64,000 bases of DNA from Parvibaculum sp046297875 (GTDB lineage: Bacteria; Pseudomonadota; Alphaproteobacteria; Parvibaculales; Parvibaculaceae). Position 1 is the first letter of the stretch, and every line of letters begins with the position of its first letter. The notes beneath the pieces are model-generated. The model was not told the DNA's origin, searched no databases, and saw only the letters and a list, made by a program, of their open reading frames with translations. The DNA lies in the NCBI RefSeq assembly GCF_046297875.1, contig NZ_JBKBHD010000001.1:372001-436000 (forward strand), written 5' to 3'. The position numbers were made by a program, and so were the translations under genes. Below are positions 33,614 to 41,236 of this stretch, in pieces.

Positions 33614-34498
33614 ATGCGCGAGCGGGGGTTGGAATTGCTGCGGGAGATGGGCGCGCGTACCGTAAGCGCGGCAAAAGCGGGCATGCGGAATCTCGGTCCA
33701 CAAAAGCGCTCCATTGCCGTTGTGGCGGTGGCGTTTCTGCTCGCCTTGCCGCTTGTCGCACAGGTCTGGGAACCCGGCGACCCGTTGCCCGGCCCGATGA
33801 GCAATCGCGAAGACGGGCTCGACATTCCCGAGGACGAGTCCGTGCTTTCTCTGCCCGCGACGCGCAAACCCGAACCGCGCGTTATCTATCCGCCGCCGCA
33901 AAGGCCGGTGCCCGATGCATCGCTGGACGAAACCACAAGCGTCCCGGCGGTTCCAATGCCATCCGCCCCGAGCACCGAAGACGACCCTGAAGATTTCCTC
34001 TGCCTGCGGGCGCCGGCGGGCAAGGCAGCTCCGGTGCCACCGCCTTTCGACCAGTGGCTTGTGCTCGTTTGCACACAGGATGGGCAGGTGCTGGTGCCGG
34101 TCGAGGGGGAAGCCTGGGTGGTGCGCGGCTCGGCCGATATCGTGTCGCTTTTCGCGCTGCCGCCCGGCGCGGAGGCTCCGAAGCAGGGCGCCGGTTTCGA
34201 TGCACGCTACGATATCCGCTTCGAGGAAATAAGCGGTGGCGAGGCGACCGGCGAACGCAGAGAGCGCGCCACCAGCCTGCTCCGGCTGGCAACAAACCAG
34301 AATGAAGCCTTGCCGGACTTTCGGGACATCTGGCAACTCGACGCCCTCTCCAATGTTGGTGGGACGCGGTACAATGTCTTCTTCTACAGGACAGGTGAGC
34401 GGCCGACGCGCCTCATCGTCTGTCTCGACCGCTGCATGAAGGCGCTTCATGTCGACGTGCTGAGCGGCGCCGAAGCGAAAGAAGTTCTCGGGCGCTGA
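33614..34498 (+). CDS. Membrane-anchored protein of unknown function
   Basis: The 294-residue protein has one transmembrane segment at about residues 33-50 (SIAVVAVAFLLALPLVAQ), a Pro-rich linker at about 80-120, and a beta-rich C-terminal domain containing four Cys (DFLCLRAP, LVLVCTQDG, LIVCLDRCMKALHV). The topology suggests a periplasmic C-terminal domain with possible disulfides. I do not recognise the family. It lies on the same strand between the TPR-methyltransferase and the GST gene. Confidence 0.7.
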   Translation: MRERGLELLREMGARTVSAAKAGMRNLGPQKRSIAVVAVAFLLALPLVAQVWEPGDPLPGPMSNREDGLDIPEDESVLSLPATRKPEPRVIYPPPQRPVPDASLDETTSVPAVPMPSAPSTEDDPEDFLCLRAPAGKAAPVPPPFDQWLVLVCTQDGQVLVPVEGEAWVVRGSADIVSLFALPPGAEAPKQGAGFDARYDIRFEEISGGEATGERRERATSLLRLATNQNEALPDFRDIWQLDALSNVGGTRYNVFFYRTGERPTRLIVCLDRCMKALHVDVLSGAEAKEVLGR

Positions 34499-34511
34499 TG
34501 GCCCGCATAAA

Positions 34512-34538
34512 TTGACACAAACTGTGCCGATATATAGA
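34512..34538 (+). promoter_or_regulatory. Possible sigma-70-type promoter
   Basis: TTGACA at 34512-34517 and TATAGA at 34533-34538 are separated by 15 bases, slightly short of the optimum. They lie about 50 bases before the GST-like ATG. Low confidence. Confidence 0.35.
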
Positions 34539-34586
34539 ACAATCCGCCGGCAGACGCGGGAAGCCGCACAGACGGGACAAAATGCG

Positions 34587-35693
34587 ATGACCAGAGGATA
34601 TGAGTTCTACGGCGCGGAAGTGAGCTACTTCTCGGGCAAGGTGCGCGCCTATCTGCGCTACAAGCGCATCCCCTTTTCCGAAATCACACCAACGCGCGAC
34701 ATCTACCGCAATGTGATCCTTGCCCGTGTCGGCTGGCCGGTGATCCCCGTGGTGGTGACGCCGGAGGACGAGACCTGGCAGGACTCATCCGAGATCATCG
34801 ACAATTTCGAGGCGCGGTTTCCCGAGGCGCCGGTCTATCCCGAAGGCGCGCGGCAGAAGCTCGCGGCGCTGCTCATCGAAGCCTATGCGGATGAATGGCT
34901 GAAGCTGCCGGCCATGCATTACCGCTGGACGAAGAACCGCGACTTCGCGATCTCGGAATTCGGGCGGCTGTCGCGGCCCGATCTCGACAAGGCAGGACAG
35001 CGTGCTACGGGCGAGGAAACGGCGAAGCCCTTTGCGGGCGCCCTCCCCTTTCTCGGCGTGTCGGAGGCGACGGGGGCGGCCATCGAGAAATCCTACGAGG
35101 GATTGCTTGCCGAACTCGATGCGCATTTTGCCAAGCACGGCTTCCTGTTCGGTACGCGGCCCTCGATCGGCGATTTCGGACTTTACGGGCCGCTCTATGC
35201 GCACCAGTTCCGCGATCCGGCATCGGGCGAGATCATGAAGAAGCTCGCGCCGAATGTTGTGAAATGGGTGCAGCGGATGACGAAGCCGCCCGCTCCCAAG
35301 GGCGGCGCCTTCCTCGCGCATGATGAAGTGCCGGAGACCATCCTTCCCATCCTTGCACGGATGATGCAGGAATTTCTGCCCGTGCTCAAAAAAACGGCAA
35401 TTGCCCTGAAAGAGCATGTGGAGGCGAACCCGCAGCTCATCGCGGGCAAAGAGCCCGTACCGCGCGCACTCGGCCAGCATGAATTCGCGCTGGAAGGCGC
35501 GACAGGTACGCGGGCAATCTTCACCTTCGAGCTCTGGATGCTTCAGCGTGGACTCGATTTCCTTGCGACGTTGCAGGGGGAACAGCGCGAGAAGGCGATT
35601 TCCATGCTAGAAATGGCGGGTGGCGGCGAGCTACTTTCCTTCCCCGCCTTCCCGCGCCTGACGAGGCGCCAGTTCCGTCTGGTTCTTGAATGA
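34587..35693 (+). CDS. Glutathione S-transferase-like protein, long form
   Basis: The 368-residue protein has a thioredoxin-like N-terminal domain (YEFYGAEVSYFSGKVRAYLRYK, then WPVIPVVVTP and the glutathione-contacting DSSEIIDNFE). A long helical part contains FLFGTRPSIGDFGLYGPLYAH, the N-capping box of GST helix 6. It is about 150 residues longer than typical GSTs; the extra C-terminal helices are unassigned. The start at 34587 is preferred over the upstream in-frame TTG, which overlaps the promoter-like sequence. Its stop overlaps the next gene's ATG. Confidence 0.8.
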   Translation: MTRGYEFYGAEVSYFSGKVRAYLRYKRIPFSEITPTRDIYRNVILARVGWPVIPVVVTPEDETWQDSSEIIDNFEARFPEAPVYPEGARQKLAALLIEAYADEWLKLPAMHYRWTKNRDFAISEFGRLSRPDLDKAGQRATGEETAKPFAGALPFLGVSEATGAAIEKSYEGLLAELDAHFAKHGFLFGTRPSIGDFGLYGPLYAHQFRDPASGEIMKKLAPNVVKWVQRMTKPPAPKGGAFLAHDEVPETILPILARMMQEFLPVLKKTAIALKEHVEANPQLIAGKEPVPRALGQHEFALEGATGTRAIFTFELWMLQRGLDFLATLQGEQREKAISMLEMAGGGELLSFPAFPRLTRRQFRLVLE

Positions 35694-36082
35694 GCGATAG
35701 CGGCTTTCTCTCACGTCTATTCGGCCGGCGCCGCGCGGCGCAACCCGAACCGGCGGCGACATACGAACCGCCGGAATTTCCGAAGCCCACAGGAGTCCCC
35801 ATGTCCAGCGAAGGCCTGCACGAAACCAATCTGTCGCCCGAAGCGCTCAACCTGCACCGCGCCATCGTGTCGCTGATGGAGGAGCTCGAGGCCGTCGATT
35901 GGTACAACCAGCGCGCCGAAGCCTGCACCGATCCGGAGCTCACGAAAATCCTCGAGCACAATCGCGACGAGGAAATCGAGCATGCGGTGATGGTGCTGGA
36001 ATGGCTCCGCCGCAACAATCCGCGCTTCGACAAGGAGATGCGCGAGCGGCTGTTCAAGGACGGACCCATCGGGAAGGACTGA
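35690..36082 (+). CDS. Encapsulated-ferritin (EncFtn) homologue without encapsulin
   Basis: The predicted protein has 130 residues. IVSLMEELEAVDWYNQRAE and HNRDEEIEHAVMVLEWLRRNNP match the EncFtn two-helix half-ferritin: Glu65, Glu95 and His98 correspond in spacing (30 and 3) to the R. rubrum ferroxidase ligands Glu32, Glu62 and His65. EncFtn oxidises and transfers iron inside encapsulin shells. This copy ends GPIGKD without the usual C-terminal targeting peptide, and no encapsulin gene is near. The ATG at 35690 overlaps the GST stop and adds a 37-residue N-terminus (FLSRLFGRRR); the ATG at 35801, with AGGAG upstream, gives the standard 93-residue core. Confidence 0.85.
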   Translation: MSDSGFLSRLFGRRRAAQPEPAATYEPPEFPKPTGVPMSSEGLHETNLSPEALNLHRAIVSLMEELEAVDWYNQRAEACTDPELTKILEHNRDEEIEHAVMVLEWLRRNNPRFDKEMRERLFKDGPIGKD

Positions 36083-36085
36083 ACC

Positions 36086-36874
36086 TCACCGCACCTGACC
36101 GCCATCAACGACGAGCACCTCGCCGGTGATGAAGCTCGCGCGGGGGCTGGCGAGGAAGAGGGCAGCATCCGCGATGTCCTCGACCGTGCCGAAGCGGCGG
36201 AGCGCCACTTCGCGCTTGATCCAGCGGTCCCAGGCTTCGGGCCGCTCCTTCGTGTTGCGGTCCCAGACACCGCCTTCAAAGAGAATGTTGCCGGGGGCGA
36301 TGGCGTTGACGCGCAATCCTTCCTTGCCAGTGAACTTAGCGAGCTGGCGCGTCAGATGATTGATGCCGGCCTTCGAGGCGGCATAGGTGAGCGAGGTGCC
36401 CAGTGCATCGACGCCTGCGATGGATGAGATCAGGATGAGGCTTGCATGTTCGCGCGTCTCGCGCGGGCGCATAAGGATGCGGCGTGCGGCCTCGCGCGCG
36501 AGATAGACGGAACCGAAGAGGTTCTGCTTCATGTCGGCGTCCCAATCCTCGTCCGACACATCGAAGCCCAATGGCGCGCGCGACAGGCCGACATTCGCGA
36601 CCGCGCAGTGAAGCGGGCCCAACGCCGCTTCCGCCGCATCGAGCGCCGCGGCGATTTCCGCCGAGGCCGTCATGTCGCCTGCGACGGTGAAAAGATTTTC
36701 GGGCTTAATACCTTCCGCAATCAGCGCCTTATGTGCTGCATCGAGCGATGCTTCGCCGCGCGCGGCGAGTGCCACTTGTGCGCCTTCGGCAGCAAAGGCG
36801 CGCGCCATGCCGAGGCCAATGCCGCGGCTCGCACCGGCGATGAAGACATGCTTGCCTTCCAGTTCGAGTTTCAT
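36086..36874 (-). CDS. Short-chain dehydrogenase/reductase
   Basis: The 262-residue SDR has GASRGIG near residues 14-20, a VANVG motif, ISSIAGVDAL with the catalytic Ser and YAASKAG with Tyr and Lys. It ends with SPRASFITGEVLVVDGG. It may share a transcript with the SbtB- and SbtA-like genes (19 bases from the former), though no functional link is obvious. The substrate is unknown. Confidence 0.88.
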   Translation of the reverse strand: MKLELEGKHVFIAGASRGIGLGMARAFAAEGAQVALAARGEASLDAAHKALIAEGIKPENLFTVAGDMTASAEIAAALDAAEAALGPLHCAVANVGLSRAPLGFDVSDEDWDADMKQNLFGSVYLAREAARRILMRPRETREHASLILISSIAGVDALGTSLTYAASKAGINHLTRQLAKFTGKEGLRVNAIAPGNILFEGGVWDRNTKERPEAWDRWIKREVALRRFGTVEDIADAALFLASPRASFITGEVLVVDGGQVR

Positions 36875-36893
36875 GTCCCCTCCTTTGCAAACT

Positions 36894-37205
36894 CTAGAAT
36901 CTGTCGCCCCGGATCACCATGACTTCTGAGACCGTGACGATGCCGATATGGCGGCGCACCAGTTCGAAGACCGGCTCCAGCACTTCATTCAGCCTTTCCT
37001 CCGAGGCGATGATGCTGACAGAGACCATCGTGCCCGCCGCGGAAGGCAGGCCCTCCCGGCTCCACACACCGTGATGCCCCTTGCCGCCGATGACCGGCAA
37101 CACCGTGTAGCCGTTCACGTCCAGCCGGTCGAGGAGATCGGTCAGACGCTTCTGCGCCGGTGCTTCGAGCAGGATCTCAATGCGCTTCTTTCTGTGCATG
37201 TCCAT
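36894..37205 (-). CDS. PII-like signalling protein, SbtB type
   Basis: The 103-residue ferredoxin-like protein has the pattern KRIEILLEAPAQKRLTDLLDRLDVNGYTVLPVIGGKGHHGVW (shown in the product from residue 7 on). This is the PII-like beta-alpha-beta core with a T-loop GGKGHHG. It starts nine bases after the bicarbonate permease stop. SbtB binds adenine nucleotides and controls SbtA in cyanobacteria. The C-terminal R-loop motif CGPxGC of cyanobacterial SbtB is absent. The role is inferred from gene pairing. Confidence 0.82.
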   Translation of the reverse strand: MDMHRKKRIEILLEAPAQKRLTDLLDRLDVNGYTVLPVIGGKGHHGVWSREGLPSAAGTMVSVSIIASEERLNEVLEPVFELVRRHIGIVTVSEVMVIRGDRF

Positions 37206-37214
37206 TGCGTCACC

Positions 37215-38207
37215 TCATCCGGCAATTCGCTCTGCCACCGCTGCATAAAGCGGGATGCCGAGCGCGAGGTTGAAGGGGAAGGTCACGCCGAGTGACAGCG
37301 TGAGATAGATGGCGGGGTTTGCTTCCGGCAATGCAAGCCGCATGGCGGCAGGTACCGCGATATAGGAGGCCGAGGCCGCCAGCGTGATGAAGAGGGCGGC
37401 GCCGCCCACCGAGAGCCCGAGCATGGCCGCGAAAGCGGCGGCGAGCGCAGCAGAGATGAGCGGAAAATAGATGCCGAAGGCGATGAGTGCCGGCGACAAC
37501 TCGCGCCCGCCCTGACGCAGGCCCCGGCCCGCGACGAGGCCCATGTCGAGCAGGAAGAGGCAGAGGATGCCCCGGAAGGGATCGACGATGAAGGGTGCGA
37601 TCATGTCCATGCCGCGCTCACCTGTCGCCCAGCCGATCAGGAAGGCGCCGACGAGAATGACGATGGAGCCGTTGGTGCCGACTTCACGAAGCAGCGTTCC
37701 CATGCCCTCGCCCTGCCCGCCTGCCTCTTTCGGTGCGGCGCGGCGGGCGAGGAGAAGGGCCGCAACGATGGCCGGGGTTTCCATGACGGCGGCAACGGCA
37801 ATCAGATAGCCCTCGAAGGCGAGGCCGAGGCTTTTGACGATCTCGGTCGCGGCGACGAAGGTGACGATGGAGATGGAGCCGTAATGGGCGGAGACGGCGG
37901 CGGCATCGATGGCGCCGAGGCGAGTGGTGAGCCTTAAAAGTGTGTAGCCGATGACGGGGATGGCAAATGAGAGCCCGATACCGGCCAGGATCGTCAGGCC
38001 CATCGACGCATCGAGGCCGGATTTCGCAACCTCGGTACCGCCCTTGAAGCCGATGGCAAGCATCAGATAAAGCGCGAGGAACTTGGCTGCCGCTTCAGGC
38101 ACCGAAAGGTCCGAGCGGACCAGCGCCGCGGCAACACCGAGCGCGAAGAAGAGCACCATCGGCGAGACAAGGTTTTGTACCGCCAGATCGAGTATCGACA
38201 AGATCAC
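37215..38207 (-). CDS. Sodium-dependent bicarbonate permease, SbtA family
   Basis: The 330-residue membrane protein has about ten segments, with the repeated pattern FALGVAAALVRSDLSVPEAAAKFLALYLMLAIGFKGG near the start, AAAVSAHYGSISIVTFVAA (substrate region of the first repeat) and ITLAASASYIAVPAAMRLALPEANPAIYL (second repeat). These are diagnostic of SbtA bicarbonate transporters. The adjacent SbtB-like gene supports the call. No carboxysome or Rubisco gene is in the window, so it likely feeds carboxylases. Confidence 0.88.
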   Translation of the reverse strand: MILSILDLAVQNLVSPMVLFFALGVAAALVRSDLSVPEAAAKFLALYLMLAIGFKGGTEVAKSGLDASMGLTILAGIGLSFAIPVIGYTLLRLTTRLGAIDAAAVSAHYGSISIVTFVAATEIVKSLGLAFEGYLIAVAAVMETPAIVAALLLARRAAPKEAGGQGEGMGTLLREVGTNGSIVILVGAFLIGWATGERGMDMIAPFIVDPFRGILCLFLLDMGLVAGRGLRQGGRELSPALIAFGIYFPLISAALAAAFAAMLGLSVGGAALFITLAASASYIAVPAAMRLALPEANPAIYLTLSLGVTFPFNLALGIPLYAAVAERIAG

Positions 38208-38320
38208 CTCCCGGAAGGATCGGCCCCGACGCTGCGTCAGGCAGGCGAAGTGGGGGCTCCCTTGTGGCGGCCCCCGGCGCTGCTAGACTTCATGCAAAAG
38301 AATACGGGAGTAAATAGGGA

Positions 38321-39133
38321 ATGGACTACACACAAATCAAGACCGAGAAGCGCGGCAACATCCTTATTCTGACGATGAACCGGCCGGACCGGCTGAACGC
38401 ATGGACCGGGCGCATGGCCGCCGAGCAGGCGGACGCCATCAAACGGGCAAATGACGATCCCGATATCGGCGCCATCGTGATGACAGGCGAAGGGCGCGGC
38501 TTCTGTGCGGGGGCGGACATTTCCGACACATTCCAGTCGCGGATCGACGGCCAGGACCGCAACAACGACAATGGCGGCATGCCGAGCGATGTGGACTGGA
38601 TCGAGCTCGTGCGCTCCTCGAAGCCGATGATCGCCGCCGTGAACGGACCGGCGGTCGGCATCGGCGTCACCATGATCCTTCCCTTCGATGTGATCGTGGC
38701 GGCGGAAGAAGCGAAGTTCGGCATGGTCTTCGTGAAAATGGGCATAGTGCCGGAGCTCGCCTCATCGCATTTTCTCGTCAGCCGCATGGGCTGGGGCCAG
38801 GCGAACGAGATGATGCTGACCGGCAGGCTCTATCCCGCAGCGGAGGCTAAGGAAAAGGGGCTCTGCGAATATGTGGTTCCCGGTACGCAGCTTCTCGACA
38901 AGGCGCTCGAGATCGCAAGCCTCATTGCCGAGAACCCATCGCGCCAGCTGCGCATGACGAAGCAGCTCATTTCGCAGAATGCCTGCGAGACCGACATGAA
39001 GGCAGCGCAGAAGCGCGAAGTCGAGGCGCTCAAGGTCTGCTACACATCGGCCGAGCACAAGGAAGCGGTGGACGCCTTCCTCAACAAGCGAAAACCCGAC
39101 TTCCGGAAGGCCGCGCAGCAGGCGGCGGAATAG
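38321..39133 (+). CDS. Crotonase, Eci-like enoyl-CoA isomerase suspected
   Basis: The 270-residue crotonase has RGFCAGADIS (oxyanion hole) and VNGPAVGIGVTMILPFDVIVAAEEAKF. The two hydratase glutamates (at GGxE and QPE) are absent; instead Glu145 in KMGIVPELASSH occupies the place of the catalytic Glu in delta-3,delta-2-enoyl-CoA isomerases (motif SPEGCSS in human ECI2). It would then shift double bonds during unsaturated fatty-acid degradation. The gene starts 113 bases from the divergent SbtA gene. Confidence 0.84.
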   Translation: MDYTQIKTEKRGNILILTMNRPDRLNAWTGRMAAEQADAIKRANDDPDIGAIVMTGEGRGFCAGADISDTFQSRIDGQDRNNDNGGMPSDVDWIELVRSSKPMIAAVNGPAVGIGVTMILPFDVIVAAEEAKFGMVFVKMGIVPELASSHFLVSRMGWGQANEMMLTGRLYPAAEAKEKGLCEYVVPGTQLLDKALEIASLIAENPSRQLRMTKQLISQNACETDMKAAQKREVEALKVCYTSAEHKEAVDAFLNKRKPDFRKAAQQAAE

Positions 39134-39137
39134 CGCC

Positions 39138-40310
39138 ATGAGCGGGCGATACGAGGTCGAGCGCATTCCCTTTCATCTGCACTGGCAGGAGAAGTCCCTT
39201 TTCAAGGAGACCTATGCAGGCGCGCTCGACACCATCGTCGTCGAAGGCCAATACCTGAAGCCGAAAGGCTCTACTTCGAAGACTGTGCTGATCTTCATGC
39301 ATCCGTCCGGCACGATGAACCTGCTGCCGATGCCGAACGCCGCTGCCGCGGCGGGCATTCCCTGCCTCACCTGCGGCAGCCGCTATCCGCACAATGACAG
39401 CGCGCTCATCATGGAGAAGGTGCTGCTCGATCTCGGGCACTATGTCCGCTACGCCAAGGAGAAGCTCAGCTTCGAAAAAGTCGTCCTCGCAGGATGGTCG
39501 GGCGGCGGCTCGCTGTCTATGTTCTATCAAAGCCAGGCCGAGAAGCCGACGATCACCGCAACGCCCTGGGGCGACCCTGTGGATGTCGCGGGCGCCGGGC
39601 TCATTCCCGCCGATGCCGTGCTGCAGCTCGCGGCGCATGTGAGCCGCGCGATCACGCTGACCGAATGGCTCGACCCTTCGATCCGCAACGAACTCGACCC
39701 GGAAGACCGCGATGTGGAGCTCGATCTCTACGATCCGCGCAATCCAAACCAGCCGCCCTACACCGACGCCTATCTCGAGCGCTTCCGCGCGGCACAGATG
39801 GCGCGTTCGGGGCGGATCGATGCCTGGGTTCGCGGTACGCTCGAACGGCTGAAGCGTGAAGGGCGCGGCGGTGAGGAACGCAGCTTCGTTGTGCATGGCA
39901 CGATGGCCGATCCGCGCTGGCTCGATCTCTCTATCGACCCGAACGACCGCAAGGGGCCGAACTGGTGCTTCATGGGCGAACCGAAGACCGTCAACATGAT
40001 GCCGGCGGGGCTTGCGCGCTATTCCTCGCTCCGCTCCTGGCTGTCGCAATGGTCCTACCGGGAAAGCCGGGCGAACGGGCCGAAATGTGCGGGCGACATA
40101 TCGGTGCCCGTGCTCGTGATCGAGAACAGCGCCGATGACGGCTGCACGCCCTCCCATGCGGCGCGGATATTCGCGGGCGTTCAACATGACGACAAGGAAC
40201 TTCATGTCGTCAAAGGCGCGACACACTATTATATAGGCCAGCCGGACAAGGTGGCCGAAGCCGTCGGCATTGTGGCCGGATGGCTCAAGAAGAAAAAACT
40301 GCTGGATTGA
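39138..40310 (+). CDS. Alpha/beta hydrolase
   Basis: The 390-residue protein has AGWSGGGS with the nucleophile near residue 121, VLVIENSADDGCTPSHA carrying the probable acid and HVVKGATHYY the probable base. The oxyanion region is MHPSGTMN. The length and the long cap (about 130-270) fit esterase/lactonase-like enzymes; the substrate is unknown. The four-base gap from the crotonase gene and five-base gap to the next hydrolase suggest an operon. Confidence 0.84.
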   Translation: MSGRYEVERIPFHLHWQEKSLFKETYAGALDTIVVEGQYLKPKGSTSKTVLIFMHPSGTMNLLPMPNAAAAAGIPCLTCGSRYPHNDSALIMEKVLLDLGHYVRYAKEKLSFEKVVLAGWSGGGSLSMFYQSQAEKPTITATPWGDPVDVAGAGLIPADAVLQLAAHVSRAITLTEWLDPSIRNELDPEDRDVELDLYDPRNPNQPPYTDAYLERFRAAQMARSGRIDAWVRGTLERLKREGRGGEERSFVVHGTMADPRWLDLSIDPNDRKGPNWCFMGEPKTVNMMPAGLARYSSLRSWLSQWSYRESRANGPKCAGDISVPVLVIENSADDGCTPSHAARIFAGVQHDDKELHVVKGATHYYIGQPDKVAEAVGIVAGWLKKKKLLD

Positions 40311-40315
40311 ACTCA

Positions 40316-41236
40316 ATGAACTCCGTTGTGTGCGAGACGCCGGTGCGGCGCGAACTGCCGCTGCCGCAGGGCAAGATTTCCTATCTCGAATGGGGCGCGG
40401 ACGATCCTCACAAGACGCCGCTTCATTTCGCGCATGCCAATGGCTTCAACGGACAGACCTATTCGCGGATTCTTTCCGGGCTTTCCGACCGCTTTCACAT
40501 TCGCGCCTGGGATGCGCGCGGGCACGGCGCGACGACGCTGCCGGCCGATCCCTCGCGCCACCGCAACTGGTATGTCTATCGCGACGATCTCATTTCGATG
40601 ATCGAACCCTTCGTGAAGGCGACGGGGCGGAAGATCATTCTCGCCGGTCATTCGATGGGCGGGGCGGCGAGCGTCATGGCGGCGGCGGCGCGGCCCGATC
40701 TCGTGCGCGGGCTTGTGCTCGCCGATCCGGTGATGATCCCGTCCGGTGCGCGCTACATCATGCTGCTCTCGCAGCGGCTCGGGTTCGACGGCAACCCGCT
40801 CGCGCTTGGCGCGGAAAAGCGGCGCGCGCGCTTCCCGGACAAGGAGAGCGCCGTGTCGCGTTATGAAGGGCGCGGCGCCTTCAGGACATGGCCGCGCGGC
40901 TTCATCGAAGACTACATCGCGGGCGGGACGCGGGCACGCGATGACGGACAGATCGAGCTTTCATGCGCGCCCGCCTGGGAAGCGGCGAACTTCCGCGCGC
41001 AGGGCCACAATATCGGCAAGTCCGTGCGCGTACTGCATGTGCCTTTCGCCCTGCTCTATGCCGAACATGGAACGACCTGCCGCCCGCCCTTCCCCGAACT
41101 CCTGAAGCGCCGCGACCCGAAGGCGCATGTGATGCAGGTGAAAGGCGCGACGCATTTCTTGCCGATGGAATTTCCCGATGTGGTGGCGCAGGAAATCCGC
41201 GCCTTCACGGACAGGCTGGAAGCGGAAGAACGCTAG
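40316..41236 (+). CDS. Alpha/beta hydrolase (esterase/dehalogenase-like)
   Basis: The 306-residue protein has HFAHANGFNG (oxyanion region), AGHSMGGAAS as nucleophile elbow and GATHFLPME with the catalytic His. The acidic member is unclear because the usual YG..D position reads YAEHGTTC, so Glu may replace Asp. It follows the previous hydrolase after five bases. A start 36 bases upstream inside that gene is possible. The stop shares CTAG with the convergent acyl-CoA dehydrogenase. Confidence 0.84.
   Translation: MNSVVCETPVRRELPLPQGKISYLEWGADDPHKTPLHFAHANGFNGQTYSRILSGLSDRFHIRAWDARGHGATTLPADPSRHRNWYVYRDDLISMIEPFVKATGRKIILAGHSMGGAASVMAAAARPDLVRGLVLADPVMIPSGARYIMLLSQRLGFDGNPLALGAEKRRARFPDKESAVSRYEGRGAFRTWPRGFIEDYIAGGTRARDDGQIELSCAPAWEAANFRAQGHNIGKSVRVLHVPFALLYAEHGTTCRPPFPELLKRRDPKAHVMQVKGATHFLPMEFPDVVAQEIRAFTDRLEAEER

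Noticed and set aside
36894..37205. Small gene as a standard GlnB/GlnK nitrogen PII protein
   Set aside because: It lacks the Tyr51-type T-loop region and pairs with an SbtA permease instead of amtB or glnA.
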